Both the position numbers and the translations under genes were made by a program. DNA of 64,000 nucleotides from Oscillospiraceae bacterium (lineage in GTDB: Bacteria; Bacillota; Clostridia; Oscillospirales; Oscillospiraceae). The stretch lies in the NCBI GenBank assembly GCA_910574635.1, contig CAJTCG010000002.1, positions 124,001 to 188,000 of the forward strand. The letters are read 5' to 3'. Shown piece by piece: positions 40,611 to 48,387 of this stretch. The notes under the pieces were generated by a model. That model saw only the letters and a list, made by a program, of their open reading frames with translations, was not told where the DNA came from and did no database searches. Position 1 is the first letter of the stretch, and every line of letters starts with the position of its first letter.

Positions 40611-42791
40611 GTGAAGATTATCAAGAGAAATGGGGAAGAGGCAACGTTTTCTGCCTCTAAAATTGTCAAGGCCATTGAGAGGGCAAACGCGTCCGTTGGC
40701 CCCGGCGAAACTCTGTCCAAGGCGTTCGCCACCGCTATTGCGGACGAAATCAAGCAAGAGTTGGCCAAGTCCACCACCCCTCACTCGGTTGAAGACATCC
40801 AAGACCGGGTCGTGCTGGGAATCATGAAGGCAGGCAAATACCAGCTTGCCAACAACTACATCGTATACCGCTACCAGCACGAGCAGCTGCGCCGGGCCAA
40901 CAGCACGGACACCAAAATCATGAGCATTGTCAACGGGACAAACGCTCAGGCAAAGGTGGAAAACTCCAACAAGAACCCGGACATCATCTCTGTTCAGCGG
41001 GACTACATCGCAGGAGAGACGTCTCGGGATATTACGGAACGTCTGCTGTTGGACCCCGACATCGTGGATGCGCATAGGAAGGGAATCATCCACTTCCACG
41101 ACTCCGACTACTTCATTCAGCGTAGCCACAACTGTGACCTGGTAAATCTGGACGATATGCTGCAAAATGGTACCGTCATCAGCGGTACGCTCATTGAGAA
41201 ACCTCATCGGTTCAGCACAGCCTGCAATATCGCCACCCAGATTATCGCGCAGGTAGCGAGTTGCCAGTACGGTGGTCAATCTATCTCCCTGACCCATCTG
41301 GCAAAGTTCGTTGATGTAAGCCGAAAAGCCATCCAAAAGGAAGTCCTGGAGGAAAATGAGGAGGCGGGTGTGGAGATGACCGCCTTCCAGGTCGCACAGG
41401 TCGTTGAGCGCCGCCTTCGCCGTGAAGTCAAGGCCGGCATCCAGACAATTCAATACCAAGTACTGACCCTCATGACCACTAACGGCCAGGCTCCCTTCAT
41501 CACATTGTTCATGTACCTGGGCGAGGCCGGAGATGACCAGCGTCTGAAAGACGACCTCGCCATGTGCATCGAAGAGGTCCTCAAACAGCGCATGGAGGGA
41601 GTGAAAAACGAGGCTGGCGCCTGGATTTCTCCTTCTTTCCCGAAGCTCATCTACACGCTGGATGAGGACAATGTTCGGCCTGGCTCCAAATACTACTACC
41701 TGACCGAACTTTCTGCCAAATGCAGCGCCAAACGACTCGTGCCTGACTATATCTCTGCCAAGCAGATGCGGCGCCTTAAAATAGATGAGAGCGGCAATGG
41801 GCAGGTCTATCCCTGCATGGGCTGCCGCAGTTTCCTGACCCCTTATGTGGACCCGGAAACCAAGGAGCCCAAGTACTACGGCCGCTTCAATCAGGGCGTT
41901 GTAACCATCAGCCTGCCGGATGTTGCCCTTAGTTCCGGCGGAGACGAGGAAAAGTTCTGGCAGATTTTCGAGGAGCGGCTGGAGTTGTGCCACCGGGCCC
42001 TCCGCCTCCGCCACGAGCATCTGCTGGGTACCGTATCCGACGTTGCCCCCATCTTGTGGCAGCATGGAGCAATTGCTCGCCTGAAAAGGGGAGAAACCAT
42101 TGATAAGCTCCTCTATGGCAACTATTCCACCATTTCCCTTGGCTATGCTGGCCTTTATGAATGCGTGAAGTACATGACCGGCAAAAGCCACACGGATGAT
42201 GAGGCAAAACCGTTCGCACTGGCCGTTATGCAGAGGCTAAACGACAAGTGCGCCGAATGGAGGGCAGCCGAGAACATCAGCTATAGCCTGTACGGAACCC
42301 CGCTGGAAAGCACCACCTACAAGTTTGCCCGGTGTCTTCAGGAGCGGTTTGGAATTATTCCCGAGGTTACGGCCCATGACTATATCACGAACAGCTACCA
42401 TGTAAACGTCCGCGAGCCCATCAATGCCTTTCAAAAGCTCAAGTTTGAGGCCGAGTTCCAACATCTGTCTCCGGGCGGCGCTATCAGCTATGTGGAGGTT
42501 CCCGATATGCAGGGGAACATCCCGGCGGTATTGTCTTTGATGGAGTTCATCTACGACAACATCATGTACGCCGAATTAAACACGAAGAGCGACTTCTGCC
42601 AGGTGTGCGGTTTTGACGGAGAAATCAAAATCGTCGAAGATGGCGGCAAGCTGGTCTGGGAATGTCCCAAGTGCGGAAACCGTGACCAGAACAAGCTGAA
42701 CGTGGCGCGCCGAACATGTGGTTACATCGGCACCCAGTTCTGGAACCAAGGACGGACAGCGGAAATTCGTGACCGTGTCCTTCATCTGTAA
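40611..42791 (+). CDS. nrdD: Anaerobic (class III) ribonucleoside-triphosphate reductase
   Basis: 726 residues from GTG with AAAAAGGAGGAA upstream; full length. Residues 1-95 are an ATP-cone (MKIIKRNGEEATFSASKIVKAIERAN). The body has the NrdD segments GIIHFHDSDYFIQRSHNCDLVNLDDML and the C-terminal zinc site CQVCGF ... CPKCGN. The radical loop is RRTCGYIGTQ, with Gly near 704. It makes dNTPs from NTPs without oxygen. No activase gene nrdG is seen in the window, so it must rely on a host or distant activase. Supplying dNTPs for element replication is a common reason to carry it. Confidence 0.96.
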   Translation: MKIIKRNGEEATFSASKIVKAIERANASVGPGETLSKAFATAIADEIKQELAKSTTPHSVEDIQDRVVLGIMKAGKYQLANNYIVYRYQHEQLRRANSTDTKIMSIVNGTNAQAKVENSNKNPDIISVQRDYIAGETSRDITERLLLDPDIVDAHRKGIIHFHDSDYFIQRSHNCDLVNLDDMLQNGTVISGTLIEKPHRFSTACNIATQIIAQVASCQYGGQSISLTHLAKFVDVSRKAIQKEVLEENEEAGVEMTAFQVAQVVERRLRREVKAGIQTIQYQVLTLMTTNGQAPFITLFMYLGEAGDDQRLKDDLAMCIEEVLKQRMEGVKNEAGAWISPSFPKLIYTLDEDNVRPGSKYYYLTELSAKCSAKRLVPDYISAKQMRRLKIDESGNGQVYPCMGCRSFLTPYVDPETKEPKYYGRFNQGVVTISLPDVALSSGGDEEKFWQIFEERLELCHRALRLRHEHLLGTVSDVAPILWQHGAIARLKRGETIDKLLYGNYSTISLGYAGLYECVKYMTGKSHTDDEAKPFALAVMQRLNDKCAEWRAAENISYSLYGTPLESTTYKFARCLQERFGIIPEVTAHDYITNSYHVNVREPINAFQKLKFEAEFQHLSPGGAISYVEVPDMQGNIPAVLSLMEFIYDNIMYAELNTKSDFCQVCGFDGEIKIVEDGGKLVWECPKCGNRDQNKLNVARRTCGYIGTQFWNQGRTAEIRDRVLHL

Positions 42792-42804
42792 ATCCCTTTT
42801 TCAT

Positions 42805-42837
42805 GACATCCCCATTGGCTTTGCCAGTGGGGATGTC
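42805..42837 (+). terminator. Terminator of nrdD
   Basis: GACATCCCCA/TGGGGATGTC stem with inner GGC/GCC; T-run weak (TGCTCTTG). Confidence 0.55.
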
Positions 42838-42850
42838 TGCTCTTGTACCA

Positions 42851-42879
42851 AAATGAATAATTTTTGCTTTGCATATTAT
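42851..42879 (+). promoter_or_regulatory. Two-box promoter
   Basis: AAAT, 16 nt, GCATATTAT; 45 nt before the ATG at 42925. Confidence 0.55.
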
Positions 42880-42924
42880 ACCTTAACCTATCTATACGGC
42901 AAATATTTTAGAAAGGATTTTGTT

Positions 42925-43839
42925 ATGGGGAAAATTTCAACGAAGACCTATCCAGAGAAGGAAGCCCTACTCGACTCAGAGACCCGGAAGGCCCTTGCCG
43001 GCAGAATCGAGGTGCTTGATAGGGTCAAAGCCCTGGTTCTGATGCCCTAAATCAACCTGGTCACGCTCCACCAGATTGCTAACTACTATGGCGTGACTTA
43101 CGAGGCTGCGAAGAAGTGTCTTCTTCGGAATCGTACGGAAATTGAGGAGGATGGAGCCAAAAAGTACACTGTAAAGGATACGGGAGTTTGGAAGGGACAG
43201 AATGTCCCCTCCAAAAACTACAGAGGCCGGGTGGAGTACGACTTAGGGGACGGTGTCACCTTGTCCATCCCCAACGGTGGCATCTACCTGTTCTCCAAGC
43301 GGGCCGTTCTCCGCTTCGGGATGCTGCTTCAAGGCAGTGAGGTTGCCCGGGAGGTTCGGACACAACTTCTGAACATCTTTGACCAGGCCACAGAAGAGCA
43401 GCGCCTGGCGGACCTGGAAGAGGAGAGGGAAATCTACATGCGGTACACCCGGGCCGCCCTGGACGGAAGCAAGGAGGACCTCATTAACGCAGCCAAGGAT
43501 GCGTTCGACTTCAAAAACCGGCATATCATGAAACTTCAAAAAGACAACAAGATTCTCGCCGGGAAAATCGTCACCTGGACTGATAGGGCCAGCGTCAACA
43601 AGGCTATCCGCTACATGGCCGGCCACAGCAGAAAGCCCATCGCTATCCTCTGGAAGGAGCTGTACGACCAGCTTCGCTACAAGTACAGCATGGGCCTTTC
43701 TCAGCGCAGCCCCGCACCCTTCATCCAGCACGTCCGCGAGGATGAGTGGGCGAAGGTACAGCAAAGCGTTGTAGCCATGTGCTACCAGCTCGGCATTGGC
43801 GCTGATGAAGTCTTGGAGGCGGCTCGGATGTCGGCTTAA
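42925..43839 (+). pseudogene. Phage-antirepressor-like gene interrupted by an in-frame TAA
   Basis: ATG with GAAAGGA upstream opens a 304-codon frame broken only by TAA at 43048-43050 (…ALVLMP stop INLVTLHQIANYYGVTYEAAKK…). Residues after the stop include a helix-turn-helix-like segment and SIPNGGIYLFSKRAVLRFGMLLQGSEVAREVRTQLLNIF, the hallmark of ORF6-type/antirepressor proteins of phages and mobile elements. The sequence on both sides reads as one protein. A CAA-to-TAA change would explain it. Restart at GTG 43093 (no good ribosome site) could make a shorter protein. Confidence 0.7.
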
Positions 43840-43853
43840 GAAGGGATGCGCTC

Positions 43854-43997
43854 ATGGCGCGCGAAATCAATCTGCCCTTCGAGGTTGCCCATAGCAAAGA
43901 GGGGGATTTCCTTCGCCAGAAATCTCTCCGTGAGGAGGCAATAAACCGGGCAAGGAAGAACATTCCTGACTTTAGCAACCGAAAAATTAAGCGCTAA
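43854..43997 (+). CDS. 47-residue basic small protein
   Basis: ATG with GAAGGGA upstream, 14 nt after the preceding stop. Product MAREINLPFEVAHSKEG... ending FSNRKIKR, rich in Arg/Lys. Co-transcribed with the antirepressor-like gene and followed by a strong terminator. Function unknown. Confidence 0.58.
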   Translation: MAREINLPFEVAHSKEGDFLRQKSLREEAINRARKNIPDFSNRKIKR

Positions 43998-44000
43998 CAT

Positions 44001-44038
44001 ACAGGCCAGTCTACCGGGTCCCCGGCGGGCTGGCCTGT
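44001..44038 (+). terminator. Terminator
   Basis: ACAGGCCAG/CTGGCCTGT outer stem with inner CCGGG/CCCGG, then TCCTTTTC. Confidence 0.75.
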
Positions 44039-44050
44039 TCCTTTTCTTCT

Positions 44051-44079
44051 GAATAAGATTTTCATTGTCTGCATATTAT
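44051..44079 (+). promoter_or_regulatory. Two-box promoter
   Basis: GAAT, 16 nt, GCATATTAT; 44 nt before the ATG at 44124. Confidence 0.65.
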
Positions 44080-44123
44080 CCCGCAACCTACCGAAACCAC
44101 ACCGGAAACAGGAGGAAAACATT

Positions 44124-45170
44124 ATGGAACTCAACGTGCAGTTGGATTATCGCCACCTTTTGCCCATCTGCATCCCCAGAATGCTCAAAAGGGACCTCAA
44201 GGAGGCCGCCTTGGCTATTGGGATTGTATCTAATGCCACCCAGCTGCCAAAGATGTCGGCGGCAGAATTGAAGGGTTTTATAATCAAAAATGCCACTCTG
44301 GAGCAGGCCCAGAAATTTCGGGAACGGTTCCCCGGGTACTTCGGCCTTTCCTGCCGGGACGCCGAATCCGTCTATGGATTCTCGCTGACAACCGGACAGG
44401 CGGAATATCTCGCCCGCCATGGAAGGCTCATCATTGTCGAGCATTTCGTCTCGAAATACACAGGGTTTGAGTGCGACCTCTATTCCCCGGAGAGCCTGGC
44501 TGCCCTCGGAAAAGAGGACCTGGCCTGCCCAGACAGCCCGAACTGGGTTAATCAGAGCGTGCTGGTTCAGCAGTTTGGCTGGACAAGGACTATGATTTCA
44601 AAATTTCTCCCGGCCCCGAAACTGGAAGCAAATCCCCGCTACCGCAGTGCGCCGGATATGAAGCTATGGCGAATTGAGGACATCGAAGCGGCCATGGCCC
44701 GGGATGATTTCCAAGAGGCGGCTGAAAAAGCAAAGGCCAGCAGGGCGGCAGGGAGGAAGGGGGCTGAAACCAGGCGGCAAAAGCTGGCGGCGGAGGTAGA
44801 TGAAAAATCAAGAACATCCGCATTGTCTCCATGGACGAAAATAGCCTCAGAAAAGCCACCCTTACAGCCAAGCAGAACTGCTACGACTACATTGCTGCCG
44901 AGAGGGGCGGAGGCCTCTACGATAACGTTGCGGCCGACGGTGATGAGGAAGCCATTCGCCGGTGGATTGTCAACTACATCCGCCACGAACTCACGGACTA
45001 CGATTATGACCTGTATCACACAAAGGGTCGCACGGGCTGCCATGAACAGTATGGGCGGTACCGCGATGCTGTCCTCGACAAGATTGCGGAAGCCTATCCC
45101 AATTATGCGGAGGAGTGCCAGCGGCAGAAAGAACGCATCTGGCAATGAGAAAAGCCCCTGGGGGTTATGA
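44124..45170 (+). CDS. Unknown protein, 3' part probably artificial
   Basis: 348 codons from ATG with CAGGAGGAAA upstream. The first 230 residues look real: GFSLTTGQAEYLARHG and a DNA-binding-like WVNQSVLVQQFGWTRTMISKFLPAP, then LWRIEDIEAAMARDDFQEAAEKAK and ASRAAGRKGAETRRQKL. After AAEVDEK the frame runs for 105 codons over another gene in a low-complexity S/T/R-rich product. With four instead of five A at 44803-44807 it would stop near 44842. A one-base insertion in that run is the likely cause. The MerR-like segment suggests DNA binding; family unknown. Confidence 0.6.
   Translation: MELNVQLDYRHLLPICIPRMLKRDLKEAALAIGIVSNATQLPKMSAAELKGFIIKNATLEQAQKFRERFPGYFGLSCRDAESVYGFSLTTGQAEYLARHGRLIIVEHFVSKYTGFECDLYSPESLAALGKEDLACPDSPNWVNQSVLVQQFGWTRTMISKFLPAPKLEANPRYRSAPDMKLWRIEDIEAAMARDDFQEAAEKAKASRAAGRKGAETRRQKLAAEVDEKSRTSALSPWTKIASEKPPLQPSRTATTTLLPRGAEASTITLRPTVMRKPFAGGLSTTSATNSRTTIMTCITQRVARAAMNSMGGTAMLSSTRLRKPIPIMRRSASGRKNASGNEKSPWGL
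44831..45148 (+). CDS. 105-residue conserved-looking small protein
   Basis: The frame MDENSLRKATLTAKQNCYDYIAAE... RHELTDYDYDLYHTKGRTGCHEQYGRYRDAVLDKIAEAYPNYAEECQRQ resembles a recurrent unnamed family of Clostridia mobile elements. The ATG at 44831 has no ribosome site. A better start, ATG 44800 behind GCGGAGG, is one base out of frame because of the A5 run. Removing one A joins it as MKIKNIRIVSMDENSL. Mostly helical, acidic and Tyr-rich; function unknown. Confidence 0.62.
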   Translation: MDENSLRKATLTAKQNCYDYIAAERGGGLYDNVAADGDEEAIRRWIVNYIRHELTDYDYDLYHTKGRTGCHEQYGRYRDAVLDKIAEAYPNYAEECQRQKERIWQ

Positions 45171-45185
45171 CCCGGGGGCTTTTCT
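45148..45185. terminator. Bidirectional terminator
   Basis: AGAAAAGCCCC/GGGGCTTTTCT with further inner pairing; T-runs on both strands. Confidence 0.75.
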
Positions 45186-45186
45186 G

Positions 45187-45342
45187 TTAGCCCAGAAGAT
45201 TGCGGACGCCGGCCTCCTTTGCCCATGCCTTGAGGGCTAGAACATCCTCACCATCAGTTGGAACGATTTTCGAACAGCCAATTTGCTCATCAATGAATTC
45301 AATTGTATCATTCACCAGTCCAATGATACAATTGTCAGACAT
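45187..45342 (-). CDS. Possible 51-residue protein
   Basis: Frame MSDNCIIGLVNDTIEFIDEQIGCSKIVPTDG... ending RNLLG. It starts within the last codons of the broken lipoprotein frame and lacks a clear ribosome site. It reads like a folded helical peptide and ends at a terminator, so it may be a coupled small gene or a shifted remnant. Low confidence. Confidence 0.35.
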   Translation of the reverse strand: MSDNCIIGLVNDTIEFIDEQIGCSKIVPTDGEDVLALKAWAKEAGVRNLLG

Positions 45343-45796
45343 CTTTGTCATGGACGACCCCGGCGCCGACAAAGCAGTCCGCGCTGATGGCCTCCTTCAT
45401 AGAGAAATCATCGTCATCCTCGGAGTGTTCCCACTCGCCGCTGTCTTAGCAGATGTAGCGGGTATCCCCGTCCAGATAGAACTCCATGTCGGTGGCAGCC
45501 TTCTCACCCATGAAGGAAACCTTCATGTCAGCCGTACCGTGCATCTGTTCGTTGGCGGCTTCAGCCTCGAAAGATATTGAGATGGGGATGTTGATGGACA
45601 TGTTGCCTTGGTCCTCACCATCGGCGGCCACGTTCAGGGGAAAATCGCTGTCTCCCTCCATCCGATAATTGCTGTTATCCGCCTCCTGGCTCTTGGTGAT
45701 GATATTCTCCGCGCTCAGCTGCCCGAGGGAACAGCCGGTGAGCAAAGAGGCCACTGTGGCAATCGCAAGGATTACCGCCAAAATTTTCTTTTTCAT
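45335..45796 (-). pseudogene. Lipoprotein gene interrupted by an in-frame TAA
   Basis: From ATG 45796 the product has a lipoprotein signal (MKKKILAVILAIATVASLLTGC, lipobox LLTGC) and a LppX/DUF-type beta start: NYRMEGDSDFPLNV, INIPISISFEAEAANEQMHGTADMKVSF and DMEFYLDGDTRYIC. TAA at 45446-45448 follows. The same frame then continues DSGEWEHSEDDDDFSMKEAISADCF for 36 codons to TGA at 45335, which fits the usual DG-x-WEK continuation of such lipoproteins. So a nonsense change, plus loss of the remaining C-terminal half, is likely. Intact family members are about 250-350 residues. Confidence 0.65.
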
Positions 45797-45830
45797 GTAC
45801 GCGCATGCTTTCTGTAATGTTGATGAACAT

Positions 45831-45859
45831 ATTGTATGCAAGGCGGCATATTCCCATTC
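45831..45859 (-). promoter_or_regulatory. Two-box promoter of the lipoprotein gene
   Basis: Minus strand GAAT, 16 nt, GCATACAAT; 34 nt before the ATG. Confidence 0.65.
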
Positions 45860-45878
45860 CGAATGATATAGGGCATGG

Positions 45879-45933
45879 TTGGCAAAAAAGGAATTCGGCT
45901 GCCGGCGGTGGAGGAGCTCATGAGGCCCGATAC
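45879..45933 (+). repeat. Two-block intergenic repeat, copy 8
   Basis: TTGGCAAAAAAGGAAT ... TGAGGCCCGATAC, ending 27 nt before the rightward promoter at 45961. Confidence 0.65.
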
Positions 45934-45960
45934 TGCTAGTTTGGCCCTCTTCCTTAGCAG

Positions 45961-45989
45961 GAATAAATTCCCAGCTCCCGGCATACAAC
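45961..45989 (+). promoter_or_regulatory. Two-box promoter of the secreted amidase gene
   Basis: GAAT, 16 nt, GCATACAAC. Confidence 0.65.
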
Positions 45990-46058
45990 CAAGAATCGCC
46001 TTCCAGCGATTTTGTTCCTTATTCACCACCTGTACAAATCAAGAAAGAAGGTAATCAC

Positions 46059-47693
46059 TTGAAAAAGAAAATCCTAGCACTGTTCCTCTCCATGGTCCTG
46101 CTCTGCACCAGCGCCTTTGCCCTGGAACCGGCCTTTGCTGCGGATGACAGCAGCGCAGTCAAGGAGACCGTGGAAACCTACCTCCGGGAATGTACGTCCG
46201 GCATCTACTTCCATGAAGCGGACACTGACGCTATTTCCAACACTCTGATGGCCCCTGCGCCCCTGAATGATGAGAGCGCAATTGAGTGGGCAGGGGAGGA
46301 GGCCCTCTGCGCCTTTGTGGAAGACACCAGCTTTGACTTGGCTAGAAGCCTTGGCAAAGAAGCTCCCACCATGGACGAGATGCTCCAGGACCTCAATACC
46401 CAAAGCACCCGGGTTGCGTTCCTTGGACACCTGTATGAGTCCCAGAACATCACCTACTCCCATTTTGATGCCCAGTACCTTTTCCAAAATATCGAGACAA
46501 CCAGCGACCATGCGGCCGTGGATGTTCTTGAGGTCCTGAACTACCAGTACAGCGACTGCGGTGAGCCTACCTATGAGGAAATCCGCTACAACATCACGCT
46601 GGCCAAGCTGAACGGAGAATGGGTCATTGCCGATGTTATCAGCGATGACCTCTTCTTCCTGCAACACTATGCAGACGCTGATTTCAGCCTGGAGGAGGCC
46701 ATTGACGGTTATGACGCCGCTGTTGCTGCTGCGGACCTGGTACTGGACGGAGAGGCTATTGAAGCCGATACCGCGGCGCAGACTGCTTCCAACATCGCCT
46801 ATAACCGCCGGAACGCCGCAAACTACGCCCTGACCTATTCCACCTCCACGGATACAGGCTCTACACCAGAATTCAAGAACGACCTGTTCAATTGGTTCGG
46901 CGCCGACTGCATGAACTTTGCAAGCCAATGTGTCTGGGCCGGATTTGGCGGCAGTAACTCCGCCGCGGCCATTCAGAGCGGATACGGCATGGATAAGGTG
47001 GGCACCAACTCCGGTAACACCGCATGGTGGTGTAACGCAACTACCGGCACCAACTCCTGGGCCAGCTGCCGGAACTTCCGTCTGTATATCCAGAACTCCG
47101 CCGCTTCCTCCGAGAAGGGGATTCTGACGTCTCTGACTCCTTATGCTTACAATTCCGACACCATCGGGACTTCCGCAGAGGACATGATTGGCTCCGTCTT
47201 GCATGTGAAAGGCTATAGCAGCGGGAAGCCCGCGGCCGGAGGTCATGCGGTCATCGTAAACAACGCCACTGGCACCAAGCGGTCTGATGTTTATTACTGC
47301 TCCTATAACAACTGCGCTAAGAATAAGAAGCTCTCCCTGGGCTTCCCGGTTTCCTCGACCGACACCTACCAGGGCGTCACCGTCATCACGCCCAAGACGT
47401 TCCAGGATGGCCAGAACGGGACTCGCTTGTGGGCCGACCTCCTGAACGTGGTTGTTGACCAGACTGTCCCCCGGACACTGACCGGCTACAGCAGTGAGAC
47501 TATGAAGACCATCCAGATGATTATCCGCAATCCCAACGGCGTGCCCGTGATGGATTACTCCTGGAATAACGTCTCCGGGGTTTCCGCCAGCTTTGCCGGA
47601 TTCAACATGTCCGGAGAGTGGCGCATCGAGTTGATTGGGACTGACAGCGCAGGAGCCCAAACCAGCTTCTTCTACACCGTCCGCGTGAAATAA
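46059..47693 (+). CDS. Secreted putative amidase (amidase_6 family)
   Basis: 544 residues from TTG with AAGAAGG upstream. Signal peptide (MKKKILALFLSMVLLCTSAFALEPAFAA). A unique helical region (30-235) precedes the amidase_6 domain (about 250-420): AYNRRNAANYALTY, FGADCMNFASQCVWAGFGG (Cys likely catalytic) and GGHAVIVNN (His). A final beta domain (440-544) resembles an Ig-like or GW-type cap. Amidase_6 proteins are predicted cysteine amidases acting on peptidoglycan or peptides. A secreted enzyme on a conjugative element may help open the cell wall. The first residues are nearly the same as in the neighbouring lipoprotein signal. Confidence 0.82.
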   Translation: MKKKILALFLSMVLLCTSAFALEPAFAADDSSAVKETVETYLRECTSGIYFHEADTDAISNTLMAPAPLNDESAIEWAGEEALCAFVEDTSFDLARSLGKEAPTMDEMLQDLNTQSTRVAFLGHLYESQNITYSHFDAQYLFQNIETTSDHAAVDVLEVLNYQYSDCGEPTYEEIRYNITLAKLNGEWVIADVISDDLFFLQHYADADFSLEEAIDGYDAAVAAADLVLDGEAIEADTAAQTASNIAYNRRNAANYALTYSTSTDTGSTPEFKNDLFNWFGADCMNFASQCVWAGFGGSNSAAAIQSGYGMDKVGTNSGNTAWWCNATTGTNSWASCRNFRLYIQNSAASSEKGILTSLTPYAYNSDTIGTSAEDMIGSVLHVKGYSSGKPAAGGHAVIVNNATGTKRSDVYYCSYNNCAKNKKLSLGFPVSSTDTYQGVTVITPKTFQDGQNGTRLWADLLNVVVDQTVPRTLTGYSSETMKTIQMIIRNPNGVPVMDYSWNNVSGVSASFAGFNMSGEWRIELIGTDSAGAQTSFFYTVRVK

Positions 47694-47703
47694 GCACAAA
47701 AAA

Positions 47704-47727
47704 CCCCCAGTCCGATTGGACCGGGGG
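47704..47727 (+). terminator. Terminator of the amidase gene
   Basis: CCCCC-TCC/GGA-GGGGG stem, then ATTTCTC. Confidence 0.65.
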
Positions 47728-47759
47728 ATTTCTCTTAGCCAAAAAGGCCCTGCTGGAGC

Positions 47760-48107
47760 GTGTTATTGATGACCGCAAAGGTGCCGGAGATAACCAGGTT
47801 CGAGGACCTGGATATGGCGGCTATCAAACAGGGACTCCGGTTCGGGAAATCCGCAAGCGATAACGGATGGGGCAGCTTCACCAGGATGCTTGCCTACAAA
47901 GCCGCGTGGAAGGGCAAGCACATTGTCAAGGTCGGCAAGTGGTTCCCCTCCAGCAAAACGTGCTGCAAGTGCGGCCGCATCCATAAGGAGCTTACATTGG
48001 GCGATAGATTATATTGCTGTCCCAAATGCGGCAATCTCATGGACAGGGACCACCAGGCGGCAGTCAATATAGACAAGGAGGGCTTCCGGCTCTTCTGCGC
48101 AGCCTGA
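47760..48107 (+). pseudogene. tnpB: TnpB (IS605 OrfB) C-terminal remnant
   Basis: About 100 codons matching only the end of TnpB: KQGLRFGKSASDNGWGSFTRMLAYKAAWKGKHIVKVGKWFPSSKTCCKCG, the zinc-finger pairs CCKCG and CCPKCG, and the RuvC-III DRDHQAAVNI. Full TnpB has 350-400 residues with RuvC-I and -II, which are absent here. The 5' boundary lies near 47760, close behind the amidase terminator. Non-functional as a nuclease, although the 3' omega/re-RNA region could persist. Confidence 0.85.
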
Positions 48108-48276
48108 TGGCTGCATGATTTATTAAACCGGTGGTTCACCGGGGATAGCCTGCTGCGCTACGGTTTGGATGGTTGGAATCATCCTGCAAGTCCGGATAAG
48201 CAGGAATAAAAGATAAGCAAGCCTACACAAAATCGTAGACTTGCTTGGAAGCTCGGCTACTTGTAGCCGAGTAGTT
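48108..48276 (+). mobile_element. 3' end and right-end hairpin of the IS605-type remnant
   Basis: Downstream of the tnpB fragment are structured segments (AACCGGTGGTTCACCGG, CAAGTCTACG-type hairpin near 48215-48240). They end in the right-end-like palindrome CTCGGCTACTTGTAGCCGAG (48252-48271) and TTCAC. For TnpB elements the guide RNA 3' end covers this region. The flank beyond holds GAAGGAG and ATG on the minus strand, just after the promoter at 48324, as if a leftward gene was hit at its start. Confidence 0.6.
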
Positions 48277-48323
48277 CACGTTCTCCTTCGTCATATGTAA
48301 TTTGTCAGAAACAATGTTGACTC

Positions 48324-48352
48324 ATCCTATGCGATTCCACCCAAAACAATTC
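48324..48352 (-). promoter_or_regulatory. Two-box promoter left without its gene
   Basis: Minus strand GAAT, 16 nt, GCATAGGAT. It points into the IS605 remnant. Confidence 0.6.
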
Positions 48353-48380
48353 ACCCCGAGCCCAATATGGACCCGGGGTG
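48352..48380 (-). terminator. Terminator of the pcfJ-like gene
   Basis: CACCCCG.G/CCCGGGGTG stem just past the stop at 48388; T-poor tail (AATTGTTTTG). Confidence 0.55.
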
Positions 48381-48387
48381 TTTGGTA

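Noticed and set aside
40554..42191. 545-codon leftward frame opposite nrdD
   Set aside because: nrdD is certain; the opposite frame is open only because of codon bias.
42925..45796. TAA reassigned to an amino acid on this element
   Set aside because: Most genes here end in TAA at the expected place, next to terminators or the next ribosome site; two internal TAA are better explained by mutation.
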